Of a stretch of DNA of 16,605 nt, positions 7,201 through 15,518 are shown piece after piece; the stretch's first letter is position 1; each line of letters opens with the position of its first letter. The notes beneath the pieces are model-generated. The model searched no databases. It was not told where the DNA came from and saw only the letters and a list, made by a program, of their open reading frames with translations. The DNA comes from Actinomycetales bacterium UBA1416 (GTDB lineage Bacteria > Actinomycetota > Actinomycetes > Actinomycetales > Actinomycetaceae), in assembly GCA_002304945.1 (NCBI GenBank), contig DBPQ01000019.1, positions 206-16,810 of the forward strand. Reading direction: 5' to 3'. The translations under genes were made by a program, and so were the position numbers.

Positions 7201-8734
7201 CCTCAAGAACGCCAACCCGGCGGCGCGCGTCCACGTCAAGCTCGTCTCGGAGGTGGGCGTGGGGACCGTGGCGGCGGGCGTCGCCAAGGCGCACGCCGAC
7301 GTCGTCCTCATCTCCGGCCACGACGGCGGCACCGGCGCCAGCCCGCTGACGTCGCTCAAGCACGCCGGTGCGCCGTGGGAGCTGGGCCTCGCCGAGACCC
7401 AGCAGACCCTCGTGCTGAACAACCTGCGGGACCGGATCGTCGTGCAGACCGACGGCCAGCTGAAGACCGGCCGTGACGTCGTGATCGCCGCACTCCTCGG
7501 TGCCGAGGAGTTCGGCTTCGCCACCGCCCCCCTCGTGGTCTCCGGCTGCATCATGATGCGCGTGTGCCACAAGGACACCTGCCCGGTCGGGGTCGCGACC
7601 CAGAATCCCGAGCTCCGCGCCCGCTTCAACGGGAAGCCGGAGTACGTGGTCAGCTTCTTCGAGTTCATCGCCCAGGAGGTGCGCGAGCTGCTCGCCTCGC
7701 TGGGACTGCGCTCCGTCGAGGAGGCCGTGGGCCGGGTGGAACTCCTCGACACGCGGCGCGCCGTGACCCACTGGAAGGCCGCTGGCCTCGACCTCGCCCC
7801 GGTGCTCGCCAAGATCGACCCGGCACCGGGTGGGTTCCCGCACTGCGCCCGGGCCCAGGACCACGGCCTCGAGGCGGCGCTGGACGCCGCGCTCATCGAC
7901 CTCGCCCGGCCCGCCCTCGAGCGCGGCGAGAGGGTCACCGTGGACCGGCCGGTCCGCAACGTCAACCGGACGGTGGGCACGATGCTCTCCCACGAGGTCA
8001 CCAAGCGGTACGGACCGGCGGGACTGCCCCCCGACACGATCGACATCACGCTCCACGGGTCGGCGGGCCAGTCCTTCGGCGCCGTCCTCGCGCCCGGCGT
8101 CACGCTGCGGCTCTTCGGGGACGCCAACGACTACGTCGGCAAGTCCCTCTCGGGCGGCCGCGTCGTCGTCCGTCCCGACCGGCGCTCGCACTTCTGGGCG
8201 CGGCACAACGTCATCGTCGGGAACGTGGTGGGCTACGGCGCCACGAGCGGAGAGATGTTCCTGCGGGGCCAGGCCGGGGAACGGTTCGCGGTCCGCAACT
8301 CGGGTGCCACGATCGTGGTCGAGGGCGTCGGGGACCACGGCTGCGAGTACATGACCGGCGGCACGGTCGTGGTGCTCGGCGCCACGGGCCGCAACTTCGG
8401 TGCCGGCATGTCCGGCGGCACCGCCTACGTGCTCGACCTCGTCGAGGCGGACATGAACTCGCAGGCGATGGCTGCCGGTGACCTGCTCCTGCAGCGGCCC
8501 GACGAGGAGGACGAGCAGATCCTCGCCGATCTCCTCCGGCGTCACCTGGAGCTCACGGAGTCCCACAACGCGGCGGAGCTGCTCGCGGAGGGCCGGCTCG
8601 CGGACCGCTTCACGAAGGTGCTGCCCCGGCAGTACGCCGCCGTCTCCGCCGCCCTTGCCCGGGCCGCGGCGGAGGGGCTGGACATCGCCGCACCCGAGGT
8701 CTGGGAATCGATCATGGAGGCGTCCAATGGCTGA
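4208..8734 (+). CDS. gltB: glutamate synthase (NADPH) large subunit
   Basis: GltB (1508 residues from this start) hydrolyses glutamine and transfers the ammonia to 2-oxoglutarate, making two glutamates with electrons from GltD. Domains in order: Ntn-type class II glutamine amidotransferase (nucleophile C20 in HDACGVAF; FSTNTFPSWPLAQPF and HNGEINTVRGN near 222-250), a central domain, the FMN synthase barrel (FSTGAMSYGS from 869, AKPGEGGQLPG near 948, SGHDGGTGASPLTS), the 3Fe-4S cysteines C1114, C1120 and C1125 in CIMMRVCHKDTC, and the GXGXG beta-helix (about 1284-1410). Two in-frame ATGs exist. I chose 4208 because AAGGA at 4193-4197 lies 10 nt from it but only 1 nt from ATG 4199. Family members are processed so that the cysteine becomes N-terminal. 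The 3' end overlaps gltD by 8 nt. Confidence 0.97.
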   Translation: MAHGEQSRGLYDPRFEHDACGVAFVATLRGRAGRDIVEAGLTALANLDHRGAVGAEENSGDGAGILTQLPHEFFAAVTGLDLPDPGGYAAGIAFLPSDGAERARAVGRIEAIVAEEGLEVLGWRDVPFDDSMIGRMARDCMPVFRQLFLKAPDGARGLDLERRAFRVRKRSESALGVYFASLSSRTISYKGMLTTSQLRRFFPDLNDERFASQIALVHSRFSTNTFPSWPLAQPFRMLAHNGEINTVRGNRNWMAARQGNLRSDVLGDLAELGDITSAGASDSASFDEVVELLHLAGRSLPHAMLMMIPEAWQNNDTMDPARRAFYEYMSTIMEPWDGPASISFTDGTVIGAVLDRNGLRPGRYWVTGDGLVVLASESGVLDIPVESVVRKGRLEPGRMFLVDTGAGRIIEDEEIKASLAGEHPYQQWLDEGLLHVEQLPEREHVSHSPSSVVRRQQTFGYSEEELRIILAPMAQTGAEALGSMGTDTPIAVLSSRPRLLFDYFSQLFAQVTNPPLDAIREELVTALNAVIGPEPNLLEDTPEHARKLVLGFPVIDNEQLAKVVHVSRYRHNKGFSAIKVKGLYDVSGGADALRSRLEEIFAEVDAAIESGVSFIVLSDRDSSAELAPIPSLLLLSAVHHHTLRRRTRTRISLVVEAGDVREVHHVALLIGYGAAAVNPYLAMESAERLVDEGVVTVSKQKAVANLIKALGKGVLKVMSKMGISTVMSYRGAQVFQALGLSHELVEEYFTGTPTPLGGVGLDVLAQEVALRHATAYPPSGISPAHRTLTIGGEYQWRREGEPHLFDPETIFRLQHSTRTRRYDVFQRYTARVNEQSERLMTLRGLLELRDRTPIPVEEVEPVSEIVKRFSTGAMSYGSISAEAHETLAIAMNRLGAKSNTGEGGEDTDRLHDPERRSAIKQVASGRFGVTADYLTNADDIQIKMAQGAKPGEGGQLPGAKVYPWVARTRHSTPGVGLISPPPHHDIYSIEDLAQLIHDLKNANPAARVHVKLVSEVGVGTVAAGVAKAHADVVLISGHDGGTGASPLTSLKHAGAPWELGLAETQQTLVLNNLRDRIVVQTDGQLKTGRDVVIAALLGAEEFGFATAPLVVSGCIMMRVCHKDTCPVGVATQNPELRARFNGKPEYVVSFFEFIAQEVRELLASLGLRSVEEAVGRVELLDTRRAVTHWKAAGLDLAPVLAKIDPAPGGFPHCARAQDHGLEAALDAALIDLARPALERGERVTVDRPVRNVNRTVGTMLSHEVTKRYGPAGLPPDTIDITLHGSAGQSFGAVLAPGVTLRLFGDANDYVGKSLSGGRVVVRPDRRSHFWARHNVIVGNVVGYGATSGEMFLRGQAGERFAVRNSGATIVVEGVGDHGCEYMTGGTVVVLGATGRNFGAGMSGGTAYVLDLVEADMNSQAMAAGDLLLQRPDEEDEQILADLLRRHLELTESHNAAELLAEGRLADRFTKVLPRQYAAVSAALARAAAEGLDIAAPEVWESIMEASNG

Positions 8735-10187
8735 CCCGCGCGGATTCCTGACCCACCGGGAGCGCGAGCTGCCGGTCCGGCGCCCCGTCGGGGTGCGTAT
8801 CCGGGATTGGCGGGAGGTCTACGAGGTCCGGGAGGAGGACTCCGCGGTCCTGCGCAGGCAGGCGTCCCGGTGCATGGACTGCGGCGTGCCCTTCTGCCAC
8901 AGCGGCTGCCCCCTCGGGAACCTCATCCCCGAGTGGAACGACCTCGTGTACCACGACCGCTTCGCGGAGGCGATCGAACGGCTGCACGCGACGAACAACT
9001 TCCCGGACTTCACGGGGCGGCTGTGTCCGGCCCCGTGCGAGACCTCGTGCGTGCTCGGGATCAACCAGCCGGCCGTCACGATCAAGAACATCGAGAAGTC
9101 CATCATCGACGTGGCCTTCGAGCGCGGCCTCGTCCACCCGCAACTGCCGGACCAGCTCACGGACCGGACCGTCGCGGTGATCGGCTCCGGGCCCTCGGGG
9201 CTGGCGGCCGCCCAGCAGCTGACCCGCGCGGGCCACACCGTCGCCGTCTACGAGCGTGCCGACCGCATCGGCGGACTGCTGCGCTACGGCATCCCCGAGT
9301 TCAAGATGGAGAAGGCGCACCTCGACCGCCGGCTCGACCAGATGCGCGCCGAGGGCACGATCTTCCGGCCGTCGACGGACGTCGGCGGCGAGCTCACCGG
9401 ACAGGATCTCCTCGAGAGGTACGACGCCGTCGTCCTCGCGATGGGCGCCACGATCCCGCGTGACCTCCCGGTGCCCGGGCGCGACCTCGGCGGGATCCAC
9501 CAGGCGATGGAGTACCTCCCCCAGTCCAACCGGGCCTCCCAGGGTGAGGAGGTGGCCGGGCAGATCAGCGCAGAAGGGAGGGACGTCGTCATCATCGGCG
9601 GCGGCGACACCGGCGCGGACTGCCTCGGCACCGCCCTCCGCCAGGGTGCCCGGACCGTGACCCAGCTCGAGATCATGCCGCGGCCCTCCGAGGAGAGGCC
9701 GGCCGCCCAGCCGTGGCCGACCTACCCCATGATCTTCCGCGTCTCCTCCGCCCACGAGGAGGGTGGGGACCGGGTCTACGGCGTCAACACGGCGGAGTTC
9801 CTCGGCGAGGACGGTGCCGTGACCCACCTCCGGTTGTCCGAGGTGGACATGTCGAGCGGACGTCCGGTGCCCGTCCCCGGGACGGAGCGTCTCCTGCCGG
9901 CCCAGCTGGTGCTCCTGGCGATGGGCTTCACCGGTACACCGCGGGTGGGCCTGGTGGAGCAGCTCGGACTCGAGGTCGACGAGCGTGGCCGGGTACGGCG
10001 TGGCGACGACTTCTCGACGTCGGTCCCCGGGGTGTTCGTGGCGGGCGACGCGGGCCGGGGCCAGTCACTCATCGTGTGGGCCATCGCGGAGGGACGCTCG
10101 GCTGCCGCCTCGGTCGACCGGTACCTGCGCGGCACCACCGAGCTGCCCTCCCCGATTGCCGCCTCCACCATGCAATTGCTGGCGTGA
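8727..10187 (+). CDS. gltD: glutamate synthase (NADPH) small subunit
   Basis: GltD (486 residues) takes electrons from NADPH onto FAD and passes them through 4Fe-4S clusters to the FMN of GltB. The N-terminal domain has the two cysteine groups: C49, C52, C57, C61 (RCMDCGVPFCHSGCP) and C100, C104, C108 (CPAPCETSC). The FAD Rossmann motif is GSGPSG (153-158), the NADPH-binding motif is GGGDTG (291-296), and the C-terminal FAD motif is GVFVAGDAGRGQSL (435-448). I chose ATG 8727 (MADPRGFLTH) because GGAGG at 8716-8720 sits 6 nt before it and family proteins begin in this way; the open frame extends upstream only inside gltB. The 8-nt overlap with gltB implies coupled translation of the two subunits. 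Confidence 0.97.
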   Translation: MADPRGFLTHRERELPVRRPVGVRIRDWREVYEVREEDSAVLRRQASRCMDCGVPFCHSGCPLGNLIPEWNDLVYHDRFAEAIERLHATNNFPDFTGRLCPAPCETSCVLGINQPAVTIKNIEKSIIDVAFERGLVHPQLPDQLTDRTVAVIGSGPSGLAAAQQLTRAGHTVAVYERADRIGGLLRYGIPEFKMEKAHLDRRLDQMRAEGTIFRPSTDVGGELTGQDLLERYDAVVLAMGATIPRDLPVPGRDLGGIHQAMEYLPQSNRASQGEEVAGQISAEGRDVVIIGGGDTGADCLGTALRQGARTVTQLEIMPRPSEERPAAQPWPTYPMIFRVSSAHEEGGDRVYGVNTAEFLGEDGAVTHLRLSEVDMSSGRPVPVPGTERLLPAQLVLLAMGFTGTPRVGLVEQLGLEVDERGRVRRGDDFSTSVPGVFVAGDAGRGQSLIVWAIAEGRSAAASVDRYLRGTTELPSPIAASTMQLLA

Positions 10188-10216
10188 CCGCACCACGCCC
10201 CAGCCACCGACCCACC

Positions 10217-10228
10217 TAGGATTGCACC
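10217..10228 (+). promoter_or_regulatory. -10 element of a leaderless pyk promoter
   Basis: TAGGAT at 10217-10222 fits the actinobacterial TANNNT -10 consensus. It is followed by exactly 6 nt and then the pyk ATG at 10229, so transcription would start at or next to the A of the start codon. There is no Shine-Dalgarno sequence that could serve instead. No convincing -35 lies 16-19 bp upstream, which is common for such promoters. polA has the same arrangement. Confidence 0.65.
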
Positions 10229-11658
<1,430 letters not shown>

Positions 11659-11659
<1 letters not shown>

Positions 11660-11674
11660 GTGACCGATGTCACC
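11659..11674 (+). terminator. hairpin at the pyk stop codon
   Basis: GGTGAC (11659-11664), a CGAT loop, and GTCACC (11669-11674) form a perfect 6-bp stem whose first base is the last base of the pyk TAG. No T-run follows. U-poor hairpins of this kind are thought to act as terminators in actinobacteria, so this is a plausible but unproven 3' end for pyk. Confidence 0.4.
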
Positions 11675-11686
11675 GTGGGACAGGGC

Positions 11687-11704
11687 TGGCCCGCCGGTGG
11701 GCCG
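11687..11704 (+). terminator. second hairpin between pyk and tRNA-Leu
   Basis: GGCCC (11688-11692) pairs with GGGCC (11699-11703) around GCCGGT. A T-G wobble outside (11687/11704) and a G-T wobble inside extend the stem. It lies 13 nt after the first hairpin and just before the presumed tRNA promoter, so the two may act as a tandem terminator for pyk. There is no T-tract. Confidence 0.35.
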
Positions 11705-11706
11705 AG

Positions 11707-11712
11707 TACCCT
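11707..11712 (+). promoter_or_regulatory. -10 element before tRNA-Leu
   Basis: TACCCT fits TANNNT and places the transcription start near 11718-11720, three to five bases before the mature tRNA 5' end. The matching -35 zone (about 11684-11690) shows no clear consensus. A perfect TTGACA at 11712-11717 overlaps its last base but is too close to the tRNA to serve it as a -35. Confidence 0.4.
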
Positions 11713-11722
11713 TGACACGGCG

Positions 11723-11804
11723 GCTCCCGTGGTGGAACTGGCAGACACACCGCACTCAAAATGCGGCGCCGAGAGGTGTGCGGGTTCGAATCCCGCCGGG
11801 AGCA
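11723..11804 (+). tRNA. tRNA-Leu (anticodon CAA)
   Basis: An 82-nt cloverleaf can be drawn by hand. The acceptor stem is GCTCCCG (11723-11729) with CGGGAGC (11797-11803) and discriminator A 11804. The D stem is GTG/CAC (11732-11734 and 11746-11748). The anticodon stem is CCGCA/TGCGG with loop CTCAAAA, putting anticodon CAA at 11757-11759, which reads UUG. A long class II variable arm (11767-11779) can form CGCC/GGTG around GAGA. The T stem is GCGGG/CCCGC with loop TTCGAAT. The A discriminator and long variable arm both fit leucine. CCA is not encoded and must be added. It sits between pyk and pdtaR on the same strand. Confidence 0.96.
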
Positions 11805-11830
11805 CTGGTCACGACAGAAATGAGGGAACC

Positions 11831-12448
11831 ATGGGCAAGGACGAGGTCAAGGACAGGGCGGACACTCCCGCCCCGCCCCGCCGTGTCGTGGTCGCCGAGG
11901 ACGAGCCACTGATCCGCCTCGACATCGTCGAGTCGCTCAAGGAGGCCGGGTACGACGTCGTCGGGGAGGCCGGGGACGGCGCCACCGCCGTCGAACTGGT
12001 CGCCGACCTCGAACCGGACGTCATCGTCATGGACGTCCAGATGCCCGAGGTCGACGGGATCACCGCGGCCGAGCAGATCATGAAGGACCGTGCCTGCGCC
12101 GTCGTCATGCTCACCGCCTTCTCCCAGACCGAGCTCGTCGAGCGGGCGCGCGACGCCGGGGCGATGGCCTACGTGGTGAAGCCCTTCACGCCGTCGGACC
12201 TCCTGCCGGCACTCGAGATCGCCGTCTCCCGGTTCCAGGAGATCGTCTCCCTGGAGTCGGAGATCGCGGACCTCGCCGAGCGGTTCGAGACCCGCAAGCG
12301 CGTGGACCGGGCGAAGGGCCTGCTCATGTCGAAGATGGGCCTGTCAGAGCCGGAGTCCTTCCGCTGGATCCAGAAGACCTCCATGGACCGCCGCCTGACC
12401 ATGCGCGAGGTCGCCGACGCCGTCATCGAGCAGGTCGGCAACGCCTGA
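11831..12448 (+). CDS. pdtaR: ANTAR-domain response regulator, PdtaR type
   Basis: This 205-residue regulator has an N-terminal receiver domain (about 18-135): acidic pocket E23-D24, phospho-acceptor D68 in VIVMDVQMP, T95 and K117 in VVKPF. A linking helix (about 136-155) leads to a C-terminal ANTAR RNA-binding domain (about 145-200) with the conserved run RAKGLLMSKMGLSEPESF and a later RRLTMREVADAVI. ANTAR regulators bind paired hairpins in RNA and prevent termination. The mycobacterial homologue is PdtaR, phosphorylated by the kinase PdtaS, and as I recall it is also about 205 residues. No kinase gene is present here, so the partner must lie elsewhere. ATG 11831 follows GAGGG at 11822-11826 with a short 4-nt spacer; the frame is open upstream only through the tRNA. 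It converges with the thioesterase, 3 bp apart. Confidence 0.93.
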   Translation: MGKDEVKDRADTPAPPRRVVVAEDEPLIRLDIVESLKEAGYDVVGEAGDGATAVELVADLEPDVIVMDVQMPEVDGITAAEQIMKDRACAVVMLTAFSQTELVERARDAGAMAYVVKPFTPSDLLPALEIAVSRFQEIVSLESEIADLAERFETRKRVDRAKGLLMSKMGLSEPESFRWIQKTSMDRRLTMREVADAVIEQVGNA

Positions 12449-12451
12449 GCA

Positions 12452-12862
12452 CTACGGGGTGGCGGGGCGGCGCACCGCACAGGTGAGCCGCGCCGTGCAC
12501 GTGAGGCGACCGTCGTCGTCGACGATCGAGATCGCGTAGGTGGCCATCGTCCCGCCCTCGTGGAGCGGCGTGGCGGTGGCCGTCACGTGCCCGGAACGCA
12601 CGGACCGGTGGTGGGACGCGTTCACCTCGGTCCCGACGGCCGTCCCCGCGTGCAAGCCGGCCGCGATCGAACCGACCGTCTCCGCGAGCACCACGGACGC
12701 CCCGCCGTGGAGCAGGCCGTAGGGCTGGGTGTTGCCGGCCACGGGCATCCGGGCCACCACGCGACCGGGACGGGCCTCGAGGAACTCGATCCCCATCCGC
12801 TCCATCAGGGTGCCGGGGGAGGCCGCGTTGAGCTCGGCGGCGAGGTCGTGGCTGTCGTCCAT
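12452..12862 (-). CDS. hotdog-fold acyl-CoA thioesterase, MenI/YdiI-like
   Basis: This 136-residue single hotdog domain carries the 4HBT-II/PaaI pattern NTQPYGLLHGGASVVLAETV (44-63), with H52-G53-G54 and the presumed catalytic acid E61. It is followed by GTEVNASHHRSVRSG, as in E. coli YdiI/MenI, where Glu63 is catalytic. That enzyme hydrolyses 1,4-dihydroxy-2-naphthoyl-CoA in menaquinone synthesis, and actinobacteria use menaquinone, so the role fits. However, this family has broad substrates and no other men gene is nearby, so I assign only the class. The start is ATG at 12862 (MDDSHDLAAEL); the frame continues upstream only through polA on the other strand. No Shine-Dalgarno sequence is visible. 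It diverges from polA across 18 bp and its stop is 3 bp from pdtaR's. Confidence 0.88.
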   Translation of the reverse strand: MDDSHDLAAELNAASPGTLMERMGIEFLEARPGRVVARMPVAGNTQPYGLLHGGASVVLAETVGSIAAGLHAGTAVGTEVNASHHRSVRSGHVTATATPLHEGGTMATYAISIVDDDGRLTCTARLTCAVRRPATP

Positions 12863-12868
12863 GGGATC

Positions 12869-12880
12869 TAGGGTGGCAGT
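12869..12880 (+). promoter_or_regulatory. -10 element of a leaderless polA promoter
   Basis: TAGGGT at 12869-12874, then 6 nt, then the polA GTG at 12881. This is the same spacing and nearly the same hexamer as at pyk. No ribosome site precedes the GTG, so a leaderless mRNA is likely. The element fills most of the 18-bp gap to the divergent thioesterase start, so regulation of the two genes cannot be spatially separate. No -35 is apparent. Confidence 0.6.
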
Positions 12881-15499
12881 GTGACGACGAAAGAGCGACT
12901 CCTCCTGGTGGACGGGCACTCCATGGCCTTCCGAGCCTTCTACGCGCTCCCCGTGGAGAACTTCACCACCCGCTCCGGCCTGGCCACGAACGCGATCCAC
13001 GGCTTCCTCTCCATGCTGGTCAAGCTGCTGGCCGACGAGGAACCCACCCACGTGGCCATCGCGTTCGACGTGGGGCGCCAGACCTTCCGCACCGAGGAGT
13101 ACGCGGAGTACAAGGGCACTCGGGACGCCCTGCCGGAGGACTTCCGGGACCAGGTGCCGCTCATCCGGGAGACCATCCGGGCCATGGGGCTCGTCGAGGT
13201 CTCCAAGGAGAACTACGAGGCCGACGACGTGATCGCCACTTTGGCCCGCGAGGCGACCGGGGCGGGGATGGACGTCCTCATCGTCTCGGGCGACCGCGAC
13301 ACGTTCCAGCTGGTGGATGACGCCGTCACCGTCCTCTACCCGATCCGTGGCGTCTCGACCCTGACCCGGATGACCCCCGACGCGGTGGAGGAGAAGTACG
13401 GGGTGCGGCCCGGCCGCTACCCCGAACTAGCCGCCCTCGTGGGCGAGACCTCCGACAACCTCTCCGGCGTGCCCGGCGTGGGCCCGAAGACGGCGGCCAA
13501 GTGGCTCGGCCAGTACGGCGGACTGGACGGCCTCATCGCAGCGGTCGACACGGTGCCCGGCAGGGCCGGTGAGTCGCTGCGCGCCCACCTCGCCGACGTC
13601 GTGCGCAACCGTCGCCTGAACCACCTCCTGACCGACCTGGAGCTGCCGGTGCGGGCGCACGAGCTGCACCGGGGCGCCGGGGACCGGAAGGCGATCGAGG
13701 ACCTCTTCACGTCGCTCGAGTTCAGCGTCCTGCGCGACCGGGTGTTCGGCGTCCTGCCCGGGGGCGGGGACGCGGGACCGGCCGTGGAGGCCGTGGAGCG
13801 GCACGAGACGGGCGACGTCGCAGGCTTCCTCGCGGCGGCCCGTGGCGTGGTCGCGGTGGACGTCGTCGGCAACCGGACCGACGCCTGGCGCGTCTCGCTC
13901 GCGGACGCCGGAGGGGCGGCGAGCGTGGACCTCACTGGCGAGGGCGACGACGTCGCCGCCGTGCGGGCCTGGCTCGCCTCGCCGGCCCCGAAGTCGGTGC
14001 ACGACGCGAAGGCCGCCTGGCACGCCCTGCGCGGGCGCGGGATCGGGCTTGCCGGCGTCACCTTCGACACCGCGCTCGCCGCCTACCTGTGCTCGCCGGG
14101 GCAGCGCAACTACGACCTGCCGGACCTCGTCAGCCGCCACCTCGGCCGGGAGCTCGCGGCGAGCCAGGCCGACGGCATGCTCGACCTCGCCGAGCGTTCC
14201 GAGTCCCTCGCCCGGGCCGGCGCCGTGCACGACCTGACCTCGCGGCTCACGGACGACCTCGACGAGCGGGGCGCGGCCACGCTCCTGACGGACCTCGAGC
14301 TCCCCGTGCAGCGCACCCTGCAGGACATGGAGGCGACGGGCATCGCCGTCGACGAGCCCTTCCTCCGGGCCCTGGAGGAGGAGTTCGCGAGCCGGGTGAT
14401 GGCAGCGGCCCGGGAGGCGTACGCCGTGATCGGCAAGGAGGTCAACCTCTCCAGCCCGAAGCAGCTCCAGGAGGTGCTCTTCGACCAGCTCGGCATGCCG
14501 CGCACCAAGCGCACCAAGACGGGCTGGACCACGGACGCCGAGTCGCTCACCGAGCTGTTCGCGAGGACCGGGCACGAGTTCCTCCGCCACCTGCTGGTGC
14601 ACCGGGACCAGAACAAGCTCCGGCAGACGGTGGAGACGCTGCGGCGGACGGTGGGGCCGGACGGGCGGATCCACACCACCTTCGCCCAGACGGTGGCCGC
14701 GACCGGGCGGCTCTCCTCCCTGGACCCCAACCTGCAGAACATCCCGGTCCGGACGGACGAGGGGCTGCGGATCCGCGAGGCCTTCGTGGTCACGGACGGC
14801 TTCGACTGCCTGATGACGGCGGACTACTCGCAGATCGAGATGCGGATCATGGCGCACCTCTCCGGGGACGAGGGCCTCATCGACGCGTTCCGCGCGGGGG
14901 AGGACCTGCACCGCTTCGTCGGTTCCCGCGTGTTCGGGGTGCCCGCCGCCGAGGTGACGCCCGCGATGCGGTCGAAGGTGAAGGCCATGAGCTACGGCCT
15001 GGCCTACGGGCTGAGCGCGTACGGGCTGTCCCGGCAGCTCGCCGTCGACGTGGCCGAGGCACGCACCCTCATGGACGGGTACTTCGAACGGTTCGGCGGG
15101 GTGCGGGACTACCTGACGTCCGTCGTCGAGAGGGCGCGGCGCACCGGGTACACGGAGACGATCATGGGCCGGCGGCGCTACCTTCCCGATCTCAACTCGG
15201 ACAACAGGCAGCGCCGGGAGCTGGCGGAGCGCACGGCGTTGAACGCCCCCATCCAGGGCAGCGCCGCGGACATCATCAAGGTGGCGATGGTGCGCCTCGA
15301 CGAACGCCTCGCCGCCGAGGGCCTCGCCACGCGGGTGCTCCTGCAGGTGCACGACGAACTCGTCCTCGAGGTGGCCCCCGGGGAGCGGGACGCGGCGACG
15401 GCGGCGGTCCGGGACGCGATGGCGGGAGCCGCCGATCTCGCGGTGCCGCTCGACGTATCGGTCGGAACCGGGCGCACCTGGCGGGAGGCCGCGCACTGA
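12881..15499 (+). CDS. polA: DNA polymerase I
   Basis: PolA (872 residues) fills gaps and removes RNA primers and damaged 5' ends. Residues 1 to about 290 are the 5' nuclease, with metal-binding acids D11, D63, E113, D115, D116, D138 and D140 and the helix-hairpin-helix region SDNLSGVPGVGPKTAAK. About 300-460 is the proofreading-like domain, but it looks dead: exonuclease I DxE reads VDVVG (D327, Val at 329), the position of E. coli Asp424 is A379, and only D451 resembles the third site. The polymerase domain has motif A DYSQIE (D648), motif B RSKVKAMSYGLAYG (R697, K701, Y705, Y709) and motif C VHDE (H824-E826). The length fits the actinobacterial family. GTG 12881 is chosen from MTTKERLLLVDGHS homology and the leaderless promoter. 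Confidence 0.97.
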   Translation: MTTKERLLLVDGHSMAFRAFYALPVENFTTRSGLATNAIHGFLSMLVKLLADEEPTHVAIAFDVGRQTFRTEEYAEYKGTRDALPEDFRDQVPLIRETIRAMGLVEVSKENYEADDVIATLAREATGAGMDVLIVSGDRDTFQLVDDAVTVLYPIRGVSTLTRMTPDAVEEKYGVRPGRYPELAALVGETSDNLSGVPGVGPKTAAKWLGQYGGLDGLIAAVDTVPGRAGESLRAHLADVVRNRRLNHLLTDLELPVRAHELHRGAGDRKAIEDLFTSLEFSVLRDRVFGVLPGGGDAGPAVEAVERHETGDVAGFLAAARGVVAVDVVGNRTDAWRVSLADAGGAASVDLTGEGDDVAAVRAWLASPAPKSVHDAKAAWHALRGRGIGLAGVTFDTALAAYLCSPGQRNYDLPDLVSRHLGRELAASQADGMLDLAERSESLARAGAVHDLTSRLTDDLDERGAATLLTDLELPVQRTLQDMEATGIAVDEPFLRALEEEFASRVMAAAREAYAVIGKEVNLSSPKQLQEVLFDQLGMPRTKRTKTGWTTDAESLTELFARTGHEFLRHLLVHRDQNKLRQTVETLRRTVGPDGRIHTTFAQTVAATGRLSSLDPNLQNIPVRTDEGLRIREAFVVTDGFDCLMTADYSQIEMRIMAHLSGDEGLIDAFRAGEDLHRFVGSRVFGVPAAEVTPAMRSKVKAMSYGLAYGLSAYGLSRQLAVDVAEARTLMDGYFERFGGVRDYLTSVVERARRTGYTETIMGRRRYLPDLNSDNRQRRELAERTALNAPIQGSAADIIKVAMVRLDERLAAEGLATRVLLQVHDELVLEVAPGERDAATAAVRDAMAGAADLAVPLDVSVGTGRTWREAAH

Positions 15500-15504
15500 C
15501 CGCC

Positions 15505-15518
15505 GGCGCGGCCGCGCC
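15505..15518. terminator. GC palindrome between convergent polA and methyltransferase
   Basis: GGCGCGGCCGCGCC is a perfect 14-bp palindrome filling most of the 19-bp gap between the two stop codons. As RNA it folds into a 5-bp stem with a GGCC loop from either strand, so it may be a bidirectional terminator. It has no T-run on either side, which weakens the call, and GC-only palindromes can arise by chance at this composition. Confidence 0.4.

Noticed and set aside
6743..8566. 607-codon minus-strand open frame inside gltB
   Set aside because: It lies opposite the FMN and GXGXG domains of gltB, has no recognisable motif and has shadow-frame composition.
8478..8726. Upstream extension of gltD
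   Set aside because: It lies wholly inside the gltB 3' end in another frame; ATG 8727 has a good ribosome site and the expected GltD N-terminus.
11712..11717. TTGACA as the -35 box of tRNA-Leu
   Set aside because: It ends 5 bp before the mature tRNA 5' end, leaving no room for a spacer and -10; TACCCT at 11707 is the more likely promoter element.
11660..11830. Upstream extension of the response regulator
   Set aside because: It translates through the two hairpins and the tRNA-Leu gene, so it cannot be protein-coding in practice.
12863..12880. TAGATC on the minus strand as a leaderless promoter for the thioesterase
   Set aside because: It lacks the final T of the -10 consensus and is only 2 nt from the ATG, which would place the transcription start inside the gene.
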